Assembly: GCA_012845835.1 (NCBI GenBank)
Contig: JABAKD010000028.1
Coordinates: 875,501-939,500 of the forward strand
From: Undaria pinnatifida
Taxonomy: Eukaryota; Sar; Phaeophyceae; Laminariales; Alariaceae
Length of the DNA stretch: 64,000 bases
Direction: 5' to 3'
Made by a program: the position numbers and the translations under genes. The notes beneath the pieces were generated by a model. It saw only the letters and a program-made list of their open reading frames with translations, was not told the DNA's origin and did not search any database. Positions 35,010 through 46,800 of the stretch are shown piece by piece; the first letter of the stretch is position 1, and every line of letters begins with the position of its first letter.

Positions 35010-35165
35010 TATATAGAGCCAGCTCGGCGACGTTGGATGCCCAGAGCACCGCCACGGAGCTCGGCTGGGATCGAGGTCGGCGTCGCAATATACCGACGGG
35101 CGCCTTGCTTGCCCCGCAGCCAAAAGCGTGAGAAAAAAACCTCGGCCGCCGGAGAAGAACAAGCC
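35010..35165 (-). repeat. Repeat family C copy
   Basis: It shares gagctcggctgggatcgag and ccgacgggcgccttgcttg phrases with 26840-26960 and 58140-58290. Confidence 0.6.
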
Positions 35166-35639
35166 AGCAAAAAAAAATACCTATTTACACGGTAACCGCG
35201 AACCACGGTACCAGTACACGTTTGCTCCGTGTCTGTGCATTACTGTCTTTGCGGTGTATATCTCTGTCTCATTGTTTGTGACCACAGAGCTAGTCTCTCC
35301 CGAGGATCAGCCATTGGCACGCAACACTCACTTCGATGCGAGTCGACGAGGAAATAAATAGCTGGAATGTTCCCGCGACGAAAACGAAGGCGCCTGCCGT
35401 AGTAGAGAAGGGGGGGAAGAGCCTGCTTAGGGACCCCTGATCTGAGTCACGTCCAGGGCATCATTGTAGGGAGGGAGGAGGAGAAAGGAAAGTGCGAAGA
35501 TAATAGAAAAGATTAGCACCCCCCCCCCAAAAAAAAAACGGGGGTGCTGGATGTCGGGTGTCCTACATTGTTGTGTTTTCCACAACGGATGGAACTACTA
35601 ACCCTGACCCTAACCCAGAAGAAATGTACTAATGACTGC

Positions 35640-35839
35640 CACGAGGACCAATGATAGGGACAGCTTACGCTATACCTACAATGGGACTCGAAGGGTGCGC
35701 CAGCTAGCGTTGGGCTGCGAAAGCAACTGAGTTAAATCGACACACGACGCGTATGAAAATACGCGGAAGTGTGGTGAGCTCGTAAAGCTTTATTTTTCCC
35801 CATCCGCCGGAGGATAAAAAAAAAAAAAAAAAAAAAAAA
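35640..35839 (+). mobile_element. Longer copy of the poly(A) retroposon
   Basis: It shares about 130 bp (gcgccagctagcgttgggct onward) with 783-919 and ends in a run of about 25 A. It is flanked by ctaatgactgc at 35629-35639 and 35840-35850. The extra 5' sequence, 35640-35697, includes gggactcgaaggg, possibly a degenerate pol III box, but that is weak. Confidence 0.75.
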
Positions 35840-36329
35840 CTAATGACTGCTCCCTGATGACGTCACTGGGGTGAAATGGTTGAAAAAACACAATAATAAA
35901 TGTATACAAGGGCTCCGCATGGGTAGGGCAGGGCAGCACTTCGACTTGTTCGATTCAATATTCGATAGAGAGTAAAAACCGTCACCACACAACACATAGT
36001 CCACGCGTGTTGAACGTAAAGTAATGCCAAAAGATTGATATAGACTAACAGTGGACTACTTACTCGTGGTGTCGTTTCCTCCATTTCTCCGTTTCTTGCG
36101 TGAATTCGATTCCGACCGTCATCATATATATTTCGATCGGATAAATCCGAGCCCACGCAGACTGACCCTCTAGCCTGGCCACGAAGAGGCGTTTCGATTG
36201 CGTTTCTTGACGTTTCCACTCAACCAAGCATCCAGGGCCAGCAGAGGGATGGCCAAATGTTTGCTGTTTGTTCTCTATGTAGAAACTGACAGGCGCGCAC
36301 TGAGCCAGCTTCTTCTGCTACTACATGCA

Positions 36330-36440
36330 TGATGCCATAATATAACACGCGCGATCGGAGTATCACACACAGCTTGCAAAGATGAGTTTCGACAAAACCT
36401 TCGATCTCACAGCAGCTAAATTTTATTTTTATCTTTATAA
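36330..36440 (+). mobile_element. Family A copy with likely target duplication
   Basis: It runs from acacgcgcgatcggagtatc through gatctcacagc to an AT-rich tail. It is flanked by ataatat on both sides. Confidence 0.65.
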
Positions 36441-36754
36441 TATCTAGATCAGACGCTCGCAGACCGACTGTGTCTCTCTCTGTGTGTATAGTGATGATGG
36501 AGAGACTTGCTGAAGGTATTCTAGGCGTGAAACACGGTGTCGCTGCCTTCGTCATTCAATTCCTCGAATGCTATTATAACAATGCTGCTATTTGTTGCTG
36601 TAGACCACTCTCGTCTGGTAGAGTAAAGTACGCGATAGCACTGAACAAATAATTTGGTAGTTAAGAAAATATAAACGTAAAGTTCCTGGTATGGCCTTTT
36701 TGTCTGATTGCTGGTCGCTCATTGGCCGAAGATCGTGCATAAAGTAACCGTCAT

Positions 36755-37345
36755 CTGGGGACGATAGAATCTACTCCCAAAATCATAATCCATTTATATA
36801 TATACAACTCCGACAAACCCGGGAACGAACATGGATATATCACCAGGATCGATACCTCCCTGCACAGTGTAGAAATCTCCAATGCCACCGACCGGCCAAT
36901 CTCTAATTGGCTGGGGTTCGTGTATTATAGAGCCAGGTCCACCCGGAGACGATAGGGTCCCATCCCCGGTCCAGGGGTCATTCCATATATCTTGAAACTA
37001 GACAAACGGCGGAAGAAAACTGAGTTCTCTCGGGTCGACGCCGCCCCCCACGGTGTGGAAACCCCAGTTCCATTGGCTAGAATCGCTGATTGGTTCGAGC
37101 TCCACAGCGGCCCCCTACCTTAGTAGGAGGATGATAGAAGCTCATCAACCGATGGGGGGCAGTTCCGTCGCACACGGGGGAGATAGGGCCCCACCCCCGG
37201 TTCATAAATCCTCCAAATCTCTACAGCCCCAGCAACGCGGGAACTATAATGATGATCTCCCGGGTCGATATACATTCCCGCACGGCTTGTCAACCCCGAT
37301 TACATTGGTTTATTCTCGTGATTGGCTGGTAGGCTTTGACCCAAT
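36755..37345. repeat. Diverged ~205-bp tandem repeat, three copies
   Basis: Copies start near 36755, 36940 and 37170, each with gacgatag.gtccca or gagatagggcccca, a cgggaac segment, cgggtcgat and attggct phrases. Confidence 0.65.
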
Positions 37346-37781
37346 GAGCTCACAATTATTTCGATCGAGTCGGGTTTTCTCGTATACTTTTCGCATACGG
37401 CAAACATTTGCAATGCAAGCGCAGTTCAATGAGTTATTTGCATGATAGGTCGCACAACAAAGCGATTTTGAGCCTATGATATCAGGTTGGCGTGCCGAGC
37501 AAGCACGCTCAAAATGAGGATGTGAAACACTTGAACAGCAACAACAGCACCAAACGCAATATAATGGATGAATTAGAACCATTTGTATGCAGGATTTAGG
37601 GCCCCCCGGTTATAAGCACAATCAATTTCAAACAAAAATGGGGTGTTCAAAGAAAAACGACATGATAATATGTGGAATTAAGGCTGGCACGACTCGAGAT
37701 TATAATAACCAACCGTGGGAAAAAGCCTGAAATTAGGCCAAAACAGTAGTGCGTATTTGACTCACTGGCATAGTGGTCGAA

Positions 37782-39540
37782 TAGTCATGGAATACTTGCT
37801 GTGCCCGAATAATCTCCGCTTTGTCGCTTATGCGGCACCGAAAAAAATCACTGAAAATCCCGATTTCATTCGCTTATTGGGTCAGAAACCTCACTGACAT
37901 TTTCGCGGGTTTTCTTGCATACTACCTGCGTAGGGCAAAAAATTGCCATGCGACCGCAATTCGTACCAAACGCTCGACCTCGGGATGAATCTGTGCAGTT
38001 GGTGCCCAAAGCGTCACCATAAGGTCATTCGGGATATTTGAAGAGCGGTCAAATCGCCATGTCCCGGCATACTAACAGCCATATATATTGACCTCGACAG
38101 ATAAGAGCAATGAGCGCCTGCTTCGGCTTGACACATTGTCAGGGTGATTTTGAATTGGAATATAAACCCCCCTTTTTTTTCTTCTCTGTTTTCTATTCTC
38201 TTCTTTTTCCAAGCTGACTTGCGTCTGACGTGCGTATGCGTAGTGATAGGTACCACGAGATGTTTGTGCAAAATACCCCTATTTTTTATGATACTGCTAT
38301 GTCGTCGCTTGCTGTGGCGCACAGGACATATTGTCAAGAAGATCCCTGTTTCTATGTATCATCGGTTAATTCCTGGCGAACACGAGATGGCATTTTCCAG
38401 AAGATCCCTATGTTTTATTATACTGTCATCAACTAATTGCTGGCGCACACGATGTATTGACCAGCAACAACAGTCAGTGGCCAGCGCAATTCTTGCGACC
38501 ACACAACAAAGCGTTCGAAACACTACTACCTTGATGATCACACCTACCTTTAGAAGTGCATCCACGTTTCGTTGGTGGCGATAAATGGAATTAGTGTGGA
38601 ATATTTATTATGCGGTCCTGAAAGATGGATGGTGGAACGTGGACCAATCTATACGGAACAACTCTTCGGAGCGGCGATGAAAAATACTGACAAAACATTG
38701 TTTCTCTTACTGCGATTTTTAAAAGCGACTCCGTTCGTTGCGTTTGTTTTCTACTTCGAAGTATTTTTTTTCATGGTCGGGCCTGTTTTATGTTGTGTTC
38801 TCGTACCCGGTACGCTAGCATTTCACTTGCTTTATACCTTGATGAATTGCGATTGTTTGCAATTGTTTGGTTTACTCTATCTCACAGTCTGTCACCACAT
38901 AATAATGACAAAATATTCGATCTCACAGCTGGAGTGTATTTTAATTTTTATAATAATAATGAGTTATATCTCTAGGATGAAGAACCAGCACGAACACCGG
39001 GTGTAAATTATGTTGTTGGGTAGGGAACGGCCCCCCTCGAAGACAACGAACGCTCGAACAAAGGTATTTAACCTTGAAATCCAATATCGAAAAGCAATGA
39101 CACAGCAGTCAGTCGTACGATGTGCACAATAGGCCAAACGCTTCGAGGTGTGACCATGAAGAAACTGCAGTTGTGGTGGGGACGAAATAAGAAGCCAATT
39201 TGGAAATGATGCCAACTTGGAAATACATGATTTCCCATATGTTTTTTTCGTTCAAGCTTTGCATATGCCAAGATCCAAGAATAGCTCGGGCGTATACCGC
39301 CCGAAATACAAAATTTTGCGCACTTCTCGTTTGTCTCGCTCAGCCCACGTACCCTATCCCGGCCAGGTGCGGAACGGATACGACAGGGCGACCGGCGTTT
39401 GAGCCGCCCCCCGAAGACGGCGCTCGAACGAAGCTATTTGACCGAGAATTCCAGTTCCGAGAATCGCATACTGAGGCCGAGACGGAAAAATCTCCTGACC
39501 CAATTCCCCCAAAAAGAATGATCATATACGAAGTATATAT
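37782..39540 (+). repeat. Copy 2 of the ~1.9-kb duplicated block
   Basis: It is collinear with 1-1950 and in the same orientation. It lacks the retroposon at 783-919 and carries a short insertion at 38909-38953 that copy 1 lacks. The two copies are too far apart and contain too little between them to be LTRs of one element. Confidence 0.85.
38909..38953 (+). mobile_element. Short 3' fragment of repeat family A inserted in copy 2
   Basis: The 45 bp contain gatctcacagctggagtgta, the 3' end of family A. They are flanked by taataatga (38900-38908 and 38954-38962). Copy 1 of the block, near 1280, has an uninterrupted ataataataag at this point. Confidence 0.7.
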
Positions 39541-39619
39541 TTATTATACAAACAAAAATACACTCCAGCCGTGAGATCGAAATTTTTTGTCGAAACTCAT
39601 CTTTGCAAGCTGTAGTATG

Positions 39620-40845
39620 TATATCTCTGTGGATGTCGATGGGTATAGAGAACAGTTTTTTGTGAAGAACACACGCACATCTTCACAAATCGGACGCATT
39701 AGTCCCGTTTCAAGACTTCTACGATCTAAGGGAAGATAGGTCCCTGGTCTGCGTGTCTACGAATGAAAAAGGTGAAGGTGTACCTTTTCGTCGTTACCGT
39801 GCAACAATAAGGTACTATATATGTGTTCTTTACATTAAACTGACATATCCACTCACCTACTATACATGCAGCACAACCAGTGTCCGTGCCGGTACCTCCT
39901 ACTATGATTTATTGAGACGTGCTCTGTGGTCATGAACTACGAAACAGAGATACGCGTTGCAAGTGCAGGTGGTTTGGCCATGCTAAGCCGAACGCACTGA
40001 CTGCGGGGGCGGAACATACTCAAGCCAGCACACCAGACTACGTGCAAGGAAGACATAAAATAAGGAGAAACGAAGAAGAAAACACGAGAACGGAAAAAAT
40101 GGAATGGAATGGAAAGAAAAGCGAAGAAAGAGGAACGCAGAGGGGGAACGAAGAGGTATCCAGGGAGACACAAAGATTGAGTGAAACAAGACGGCAGGAC
40201 AAAAATGAGAAGCAACCAAAGCAGACAGTCAGCAACAAAGCAGATGGCCACATCCAACCAGCGTTGGGGACAGCGACAATACTGGCTTCCGAATATTTTC
40301 TTGTATTCGGAGAAGTACGGCGGTATTTATTTGCTGTTTGTGTGCTTCCGTATTCTCTGCTCTGTATTTTCACAAGGGGCTCGTAAGGTGTTCTCTGCTT
40401 TGTACTGTCATGCGCAAGAGTGTGTAAGGTATAGAAGGTGTTATCTTTTGTAGGTTCACGCGTTTTCTTTATTGCTGTTGTCACCTGCTCTGTATTTTCC
40501 GCGTGTTGTATTTTATGCTGCTTGTTGATGCGTCACCCCCCTTTTGCTCGACTAGCTTTATTTGTGCTCGAAACAACTCAGCACTTCGGCTGTAGCAGGA
40601 GAAGAAACAGAACCACGCACGAGCAGCAGCAGTAGTAGCAGCAGGAACTTGATCGGTATCTGTACAAGGTGTTTCAACTTGTTTACGCTTTCCCCCCGGC
40701 TCTGCTGCCTTTTTTTGTCCGTGAACCAACTCGGCCTTCCAGCAGCAGCAGCAGGAAAAAAACACGCGTCGGCAGCAGCATACAAAAACACCAACAACAG
40801 CAGCAGCAGCAGGATCTTGGTCGAAAAGCAAAGAAAAATAAAAAC
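39620..40845. other. Upstream of the LOG gene; CAG-rich leader, no separate gene
   Basis: 39620-40560 shows nothing supportable. From 40560 to 40845 CAG/AGC runs (40622-40642, 40739-40755, 40797-40813) precede the LOG start codon and probably form its leader. No TATA-like element was assigned. Confidence 0.45.
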
Positions 40846-43800
40846 ATGGAGAGCGAGGGAGAGAGGAAAACTATGCCATCCACGGACGCATCGGGACGCA
40901 AGTACACCCCGACAAAGAAGGCATACAAGAATGACGATTTCATCAACTCCAGCCAGGTAACGGAGGGCGCGTTGGGGGCGAGCGGGAAGGGATCCGGGTG
41001 TACCCATCACCACCCATTGCCGCAGTCATTTTTGTAAAAATCAAACTTATGCTGCTGGTGGGAGATCGAGAATTTTGTCGAAACTTATTTTTGCCAGCTG
41101 TGTGTGATACTTGGATTGCGTCTTTAGACCATAGACCCTCTATCCTGCAAAGCTGGGACGGAGCACGTCGGGTTTTCCCCGACCAGGCAGCTAGAGGCGA
41201 AATAGACGAAGCAATCCCCAGCCAGACGTGCTATCGTAGCGAGGGGTATTTGTAGCTGGATGCTGTCACGGCCGGAGGTTAACCGGGAGGTGAGTAGCCA
41301 ATACCGGTAGGGGGTAATGTGTATTAGGTACAACTTATCAGAATAATTGGGACGGGAATTGAGTTGAAAATTAGTGACGATAGCGGCGATAGTTTGTGAT
41401 TTCAGCGACGGGCGCACGTGGTTTGTGAGCACAGAGGTTGCTCTCTCTGGCGTGAGATGCATCGGCACGGATACTGAGTTTGCTGGGTGTAGATGGGTGG
41501 CAGTAACAGTTTTATGCGATTAGCACACATACAGACTGACTTAACGTTGTTGTTTTTTCCTGAGCTGGCTCGGTTGGTACATCTGTGGCCTCTCAAGACC
41601 TGCCACATGAACACCGCCTCCTTCCATTACTTGCGCAACGGTCCAGCTTTTCTTTGGTTTCTTCCTTGCCCTTTTTCTTGTTTTACAGTAATTGAGCAAA
41701 GTATTATCATACCAGGTCCCAGCTGAGCTCAGCTTGGCTCATCAGCTCAGCAGCGCAGCGCCGTGCGGTAACGTGCGGTGCCGTGCCCTAGATTGCGGTG
41801 CAGTGCTGTGCGCTGCTGTGCCGTGCTGTGCCGTGCTGCGTGCTTTGCTGCACTTGCTCTTTCGTACATGCCAGGTATCATTCGCACTATCACACCAGGT
41901 GCCGGTACTACACAAGGTTTACTTGAAAATATCTCGACAAGTAGTTCGTCCTGGAATCACTTGATTAAAAGGCGCTGTTTCGCTCTCAGCGCTCCCACTC
42001 GAAGCACGCCTTCAGTATCGTCCACACACCGAGCGAAAAAGCGGACTTGTAGTCCAGGGGATGCTGCTTTGAACGTGTGAATAGGACGACTGTGTCGGGC
42101 TCCAGGGCAGGTATTCATAGATGTATGATATGGTATGACCCGCGCGTGTCATGCATAGCATGCACCATCCTGTGCCGCACGCGCACGACATGATATGGTG
42201 AGACCGCATTTATTTATCATTTGTTAGAACGCCGTGCTTGGGCCCCAAAATAGTCAAGGTTCCTCCAAGCCTTCACTCCTCTGACAGGTCATCGATCTCT
42301 ACTTGATGATCTACATCTTGCGAGGAAGATATAGTCTGGCTCGTGTTACCCGGTGAGAGCTGTACGATCTGCATGATCCATCATTGTTTCTCATTTGTTA
42401 CAGCGCTGTACTTGGGCCCCAAAATAGGTTAAGGTTCCAAGCCTTCACTCCTCTGACAGATCATCGATCTCGAGGTGATTATCTAGGTCTCGCGAGGAAG
42501 ATCTGTATGGTCTATCTCGTGTTACCGGGTGAGAGTTGTGCGACCTGCAAGATCTAGCATTATTTGTCATTTGTTATAGCGCTGTGCGTGGGCCCCAAAA
42601 TAGTTAAGGTTCCAAGCCTTCACTCCTCTGACAGATAATCGATCCCTACTGCATGATCTAGATATTTCAGGAAAGATCTGTATGGTCTAGCCCGTGCTTC
42701 CCGGTGCGAGCCGTACGATCTGCATGATCTAGCACGTGTTTCCTGGGTTGCATCTGTACTCTGCAGATGCAGATTCAGCTCAACATATCATAACGGAAGA
42801 TACGGGATGTACTGCTGTAGATGATCTATATGATCTGTATGATCTGTATGATACGTATGATCTGTATGATACGTATGATCTAGATCTTGAGTTGTCCGAG
42901 GTGTGCAAGCCTTGCTCAGATTACGAGTAGGTGGTTGTTTGTGGGCCCATGCAGCGTCATGGTCCCGCAACGGTGCGGTGGCTCGCCAGAAGATAATCAC
43001 CGCATTAATGTGGATCAGAGAGCTCAGCATCCGGCACAGTAGTTCTCCGGCACATGGCATCCATCGTGCGTGCTTGTACGCTTTTTTCTCATGCGGTGGG
43101 GCTGCGGCCAGCTGAGGATTGGTGTATTGTGGTTGTGCAGGAGCTGCTGTCCTTTCCGGAGCAGCTGCGGTACGTAGTGACATGGAGGCGTGGAGGTCCG
43201 GCTATAGTGCGGCGCCCGCACTGTTGAAGGACCGGAGCGAAGTTGTGACAAGAGATTTTGGATGCGCTACTAAAGTGGGCATCCGCACAAATAGGTGCCA
43301 CACTATGTATTGCGGGACAATGGCTGCTGTACTGCTGTATACGCAGAACGTGCTTCTGGCAATTGTTCTGGAATCCCAGCTGTAGGTTTTTGGGTTCTCT
43401 AGGCCTGTAGGGTGTGGCATTCTTTGTTTTTGTTGCTATCTTGTCAGACTACAGGGGCAGCGGTAGCCCATAGCACCATCAACAGCTCTGTAGAGGTTGC
43501 GGGTTGCCATCGACCTTTTTATCGAACCTATAGTCGGCGTCCCCGGTGGTTCAATAGTAGGCCGCGTAACCATTGAGGTCGATGTCGTAGGTTCAAACTC
43601 CGGGAGGGACTCTTTCTTATACGTTGACAGGCCGGGAGTGCGAGAGCACGAGTTGGTGAAGTTTGATGCAACCTGGATGAACATAATAGCTGAAAAGTGG
43701 GAATGCTCAACCCTAGGCACGGTATGAGTGAAGGCGCGTGCCGGGAGGGAGAAGGGAAGGCACGCGTGACCACGGCTTGATCCAGAAGGTCGCTGAGGGT

Positions 43801-46800
43801 AGTTAAAACCTCGTACTATTAACGTTAATATTTGAGCTGGAAAGTAAAAATGATGGCTAAAAAACAAAATGGCTGCGGCGGCACTAAGTAGCCCAACTAC
43901 CATCTACTGCTGTAGCTGCAGTGCACTACCCGTAGGTTGCTGTAGATCTTGTGTTCGCGATCAGCCATCTTCTCGAAATTATGAGCGAAGTGGGCACTAA
44001 CGGCCGTACGCTATTCCCGCTATACCTGGTACTAAGTTTTGATTTTCTTATTGATTAATTTTGTTGAAGGGCTCAAACCCGGCTCCCCCCCCAAAAAACC
44101 CGAGGACCCGAAAACCGATTTTTTTTTCAACCCGCCTTCAATGTTTGTCAGTTTCACTATAAATAGTGATTTTTAGCCGGTACCACGCTGCTGCTGCTGC
44201 TGCTCGAGCTTCAAGGCCGTCATGGTATCAATTATGTGGGTAGGGCGTCTTCCCCACGCACAGCATTCACGCCGGCTGGATCAACCTATTAATAGGGCCT
44301 TCATAAACTCCGGCATCCGAGCACAGGTCCCCTCGCAACGTTCGGGGTGGGGTTACGGTTCTGGTTAGGGGAAGCGTACGGGTCGGGCACAGCGGTCATC
44401 GGCCGCCCACGGCCATTCTAGAGAACTGGTGTTGCACTATTGCCACGACTCGGAACCAAAGAAATTTCCTGGCACCTGATTGCTCTCCAAAACGTTAATA
44501 CGGCCTCATGTTTTTGTTGGCAGCAGCAGTGACGGACTGAAGCGATCGCTCACGGCATTTTGCGAGGGGTCCATTCTTGTTTTTGGCGTCGTCGTCAAAA
44601 TTTGAAGCTTGCATGCGCTCGTAACTACTGTAGTACACCCCTGTTAAGGTATTGGTGGGGTTTGTTAAGGTATTAGTGGGGTTTGTTAAGGTATTAGTGG
44701 GGTTTGTTAAGGTATTAGTGGGGTTTGTTAAGGTATTCGTGGGGCGTTAGTCCGTTTGACCACTTGCAAAAGGTTACCCAATAGCTATTTACCCAAACTA
44801 AGCCTTATAATACTCTTCCCCCCCTGAAACGGCGGGATAGCAGGTCGGCCGGATATACGGGTGGACCTGTCAATATCCAAGCGGTTTCATTTCCAGGGTA
44901 TACCGGGGAGTGTATTTTTTTAAGTTCGACATGGGGAAAGTCTGAAATCATTGATTATTGTGGATGGTGGGATTTGAACCCTCGACTCAAAAAACCCATG
45001 GTCTGTCGACGACGCCGTTTGTTAATGGGGTATTAGTCCGTTTGACCACTTGCAAAAGGTCAACAATACGGGCTACCCAAACTAAGCCTTATAACACCCC
45101 TTTGAAACCCCAAAACCCCTTCCTATACCAATTCCAACTTATTTGTCCCCAAACACGCGTTTTCTTTTGTAGAGGTCGCTCGGAACTCGGAATTTGCGCA
45201 GCAGCTCATATATTTATTAAAAATTGTAAATACGCTCTAGCTGTGAGAGCGAGGATTTCGTCGAAAGTTAAGTAATCTTTGCAAGCTGTGTGTGATGCTT
45301 CGATCGCGCGAATTGCTGGGGGTGTATGTCCTCATGAAGGATACCAGATGTGCAGTAGGTCGGCGACACCCCTTAGTACCAGCTATTAATAGTACCAGGG
45401 TCAACAGGGTGATGCGAAGACGTTCAGTCTTGAACGATTTATTCAATCTGTGCACGAAAACTGTATATATTTTAATAGTTGAAATATATATGTATATAAT
45501 GAGGGCACACACCCAGTAACACGCGCGGTCGGTGTGTCACACACGTCTTGCAAAGATGAGTTTCGTAATCTTCTATTTCACAGCTGTAGTGTATTTTTTT
45601 TTCTAGTATGTAACCCGTCTTGAGGGGAGGTGTTGGTGCCTGCCAGCTTGTGTGCATTGGTGGATGTGTGATGTTGCTCGGCGATCGAAATTTACTGTCT
45701 AATTAAGGGGAAAATGGCTTCAGCCATCTGGGCCTGCGATCGAAATTAACTGTTTAATTAATTCAGTAAAAAATGGCTTGAGCCATCTCGAAAGGAGATT
45801 TCTTTAGTTGGCGCCGTGTAAACTAGAAACTCGCATTCGCTCCTATGATTAACAGTACACTAGAGGTCCCCCAATAAGGCGGTATCCCCATATAAGGCGG
45901 TATCCCGAAGGCGGTATCCCGATATAAGGCGGTCCAAATCGCTTGGCGCTACCGGGGAATTGCGCGCATAGCATGGAGTGAATAAGGTGGCTTGCCGCTA
46001 TAAGGCGGTCATATTGCTCTGGCACGCCACCGCCTTAGTGAGGGACCTTCACTATATACGTTTGTTTAATTTATGTCCAGAGTGGTGTCAGTAGCGTACG
46101 TCGCCGCTAGCAGAGCTGAGAGCGAATTATGGTTTTGATGCTATCATACCTACGATATAATATGATACAACGATTGTATCAATGATGACATATCATACCT
46201 AAGATGTGCCCATGATATATTTTGTATGACAAATCTGTGATATTCTTATGTGCCTCGTGCCTTTCCGCGGTGTATGCATTTTTCAGGCGAGGAATATCCG
46301 CATCATGTGCGAGTACGAGGAGACTCTGCTCCGCTTGAAGGATAACAAGATTAAGGGTGAGAAGGGACAAACTAAAAGGGGGAGAGAAATAGAGAGAGAT
46401 TGGGAGGGAAAATAAATCAAGAGTAGGAGGGAGGGGGGGAGGGAGAGGTGGAGAGCGAGATGGAGATGGAAGTGGAGAGAGAAATAGGTGGGAACCGAGA
46501 TAAACCGACAGGCAGTGGCAGCCAAGGAGGGAAAGGCAAGGCGAGAATTAACCTATAAGGGAGACAGCGAGATGACACGAGAGGGAGAGGGATAGAGGGA
46601 AGATAGTGAACTCAAAGCCTCTACGCCTGCAAGCCCGTTTCGGGGAACAATTTACTTGAAATTCGTGTATGCAGGGGTTTTGGGGCTCTGAATGGGTTAA
46701 TAGAGAGGAAGAGGGGGGAAGAGGGAACGAGGGGCGGGGAGTTATGCCGGTCGCCCCGGTGGCGTATCAGGTTATACTCGAGCCTGGTATAGGTCAGGTT

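Noticed and set aside
1-39540. The 1.9-kb duplicates as LTRs of one giant element
   Set aside because: They are 37.8 kb apart, enclose ordinary genes on both strands, and show no TG...CA ends or primer-binding site.
44955-45070. Minus-strand tRNA gene
   Set aside because: A and B boxes are present, but there is no pairing 5' acceptor strand and the T stem has a mismatch; better read as a tRNA-derived repeat.
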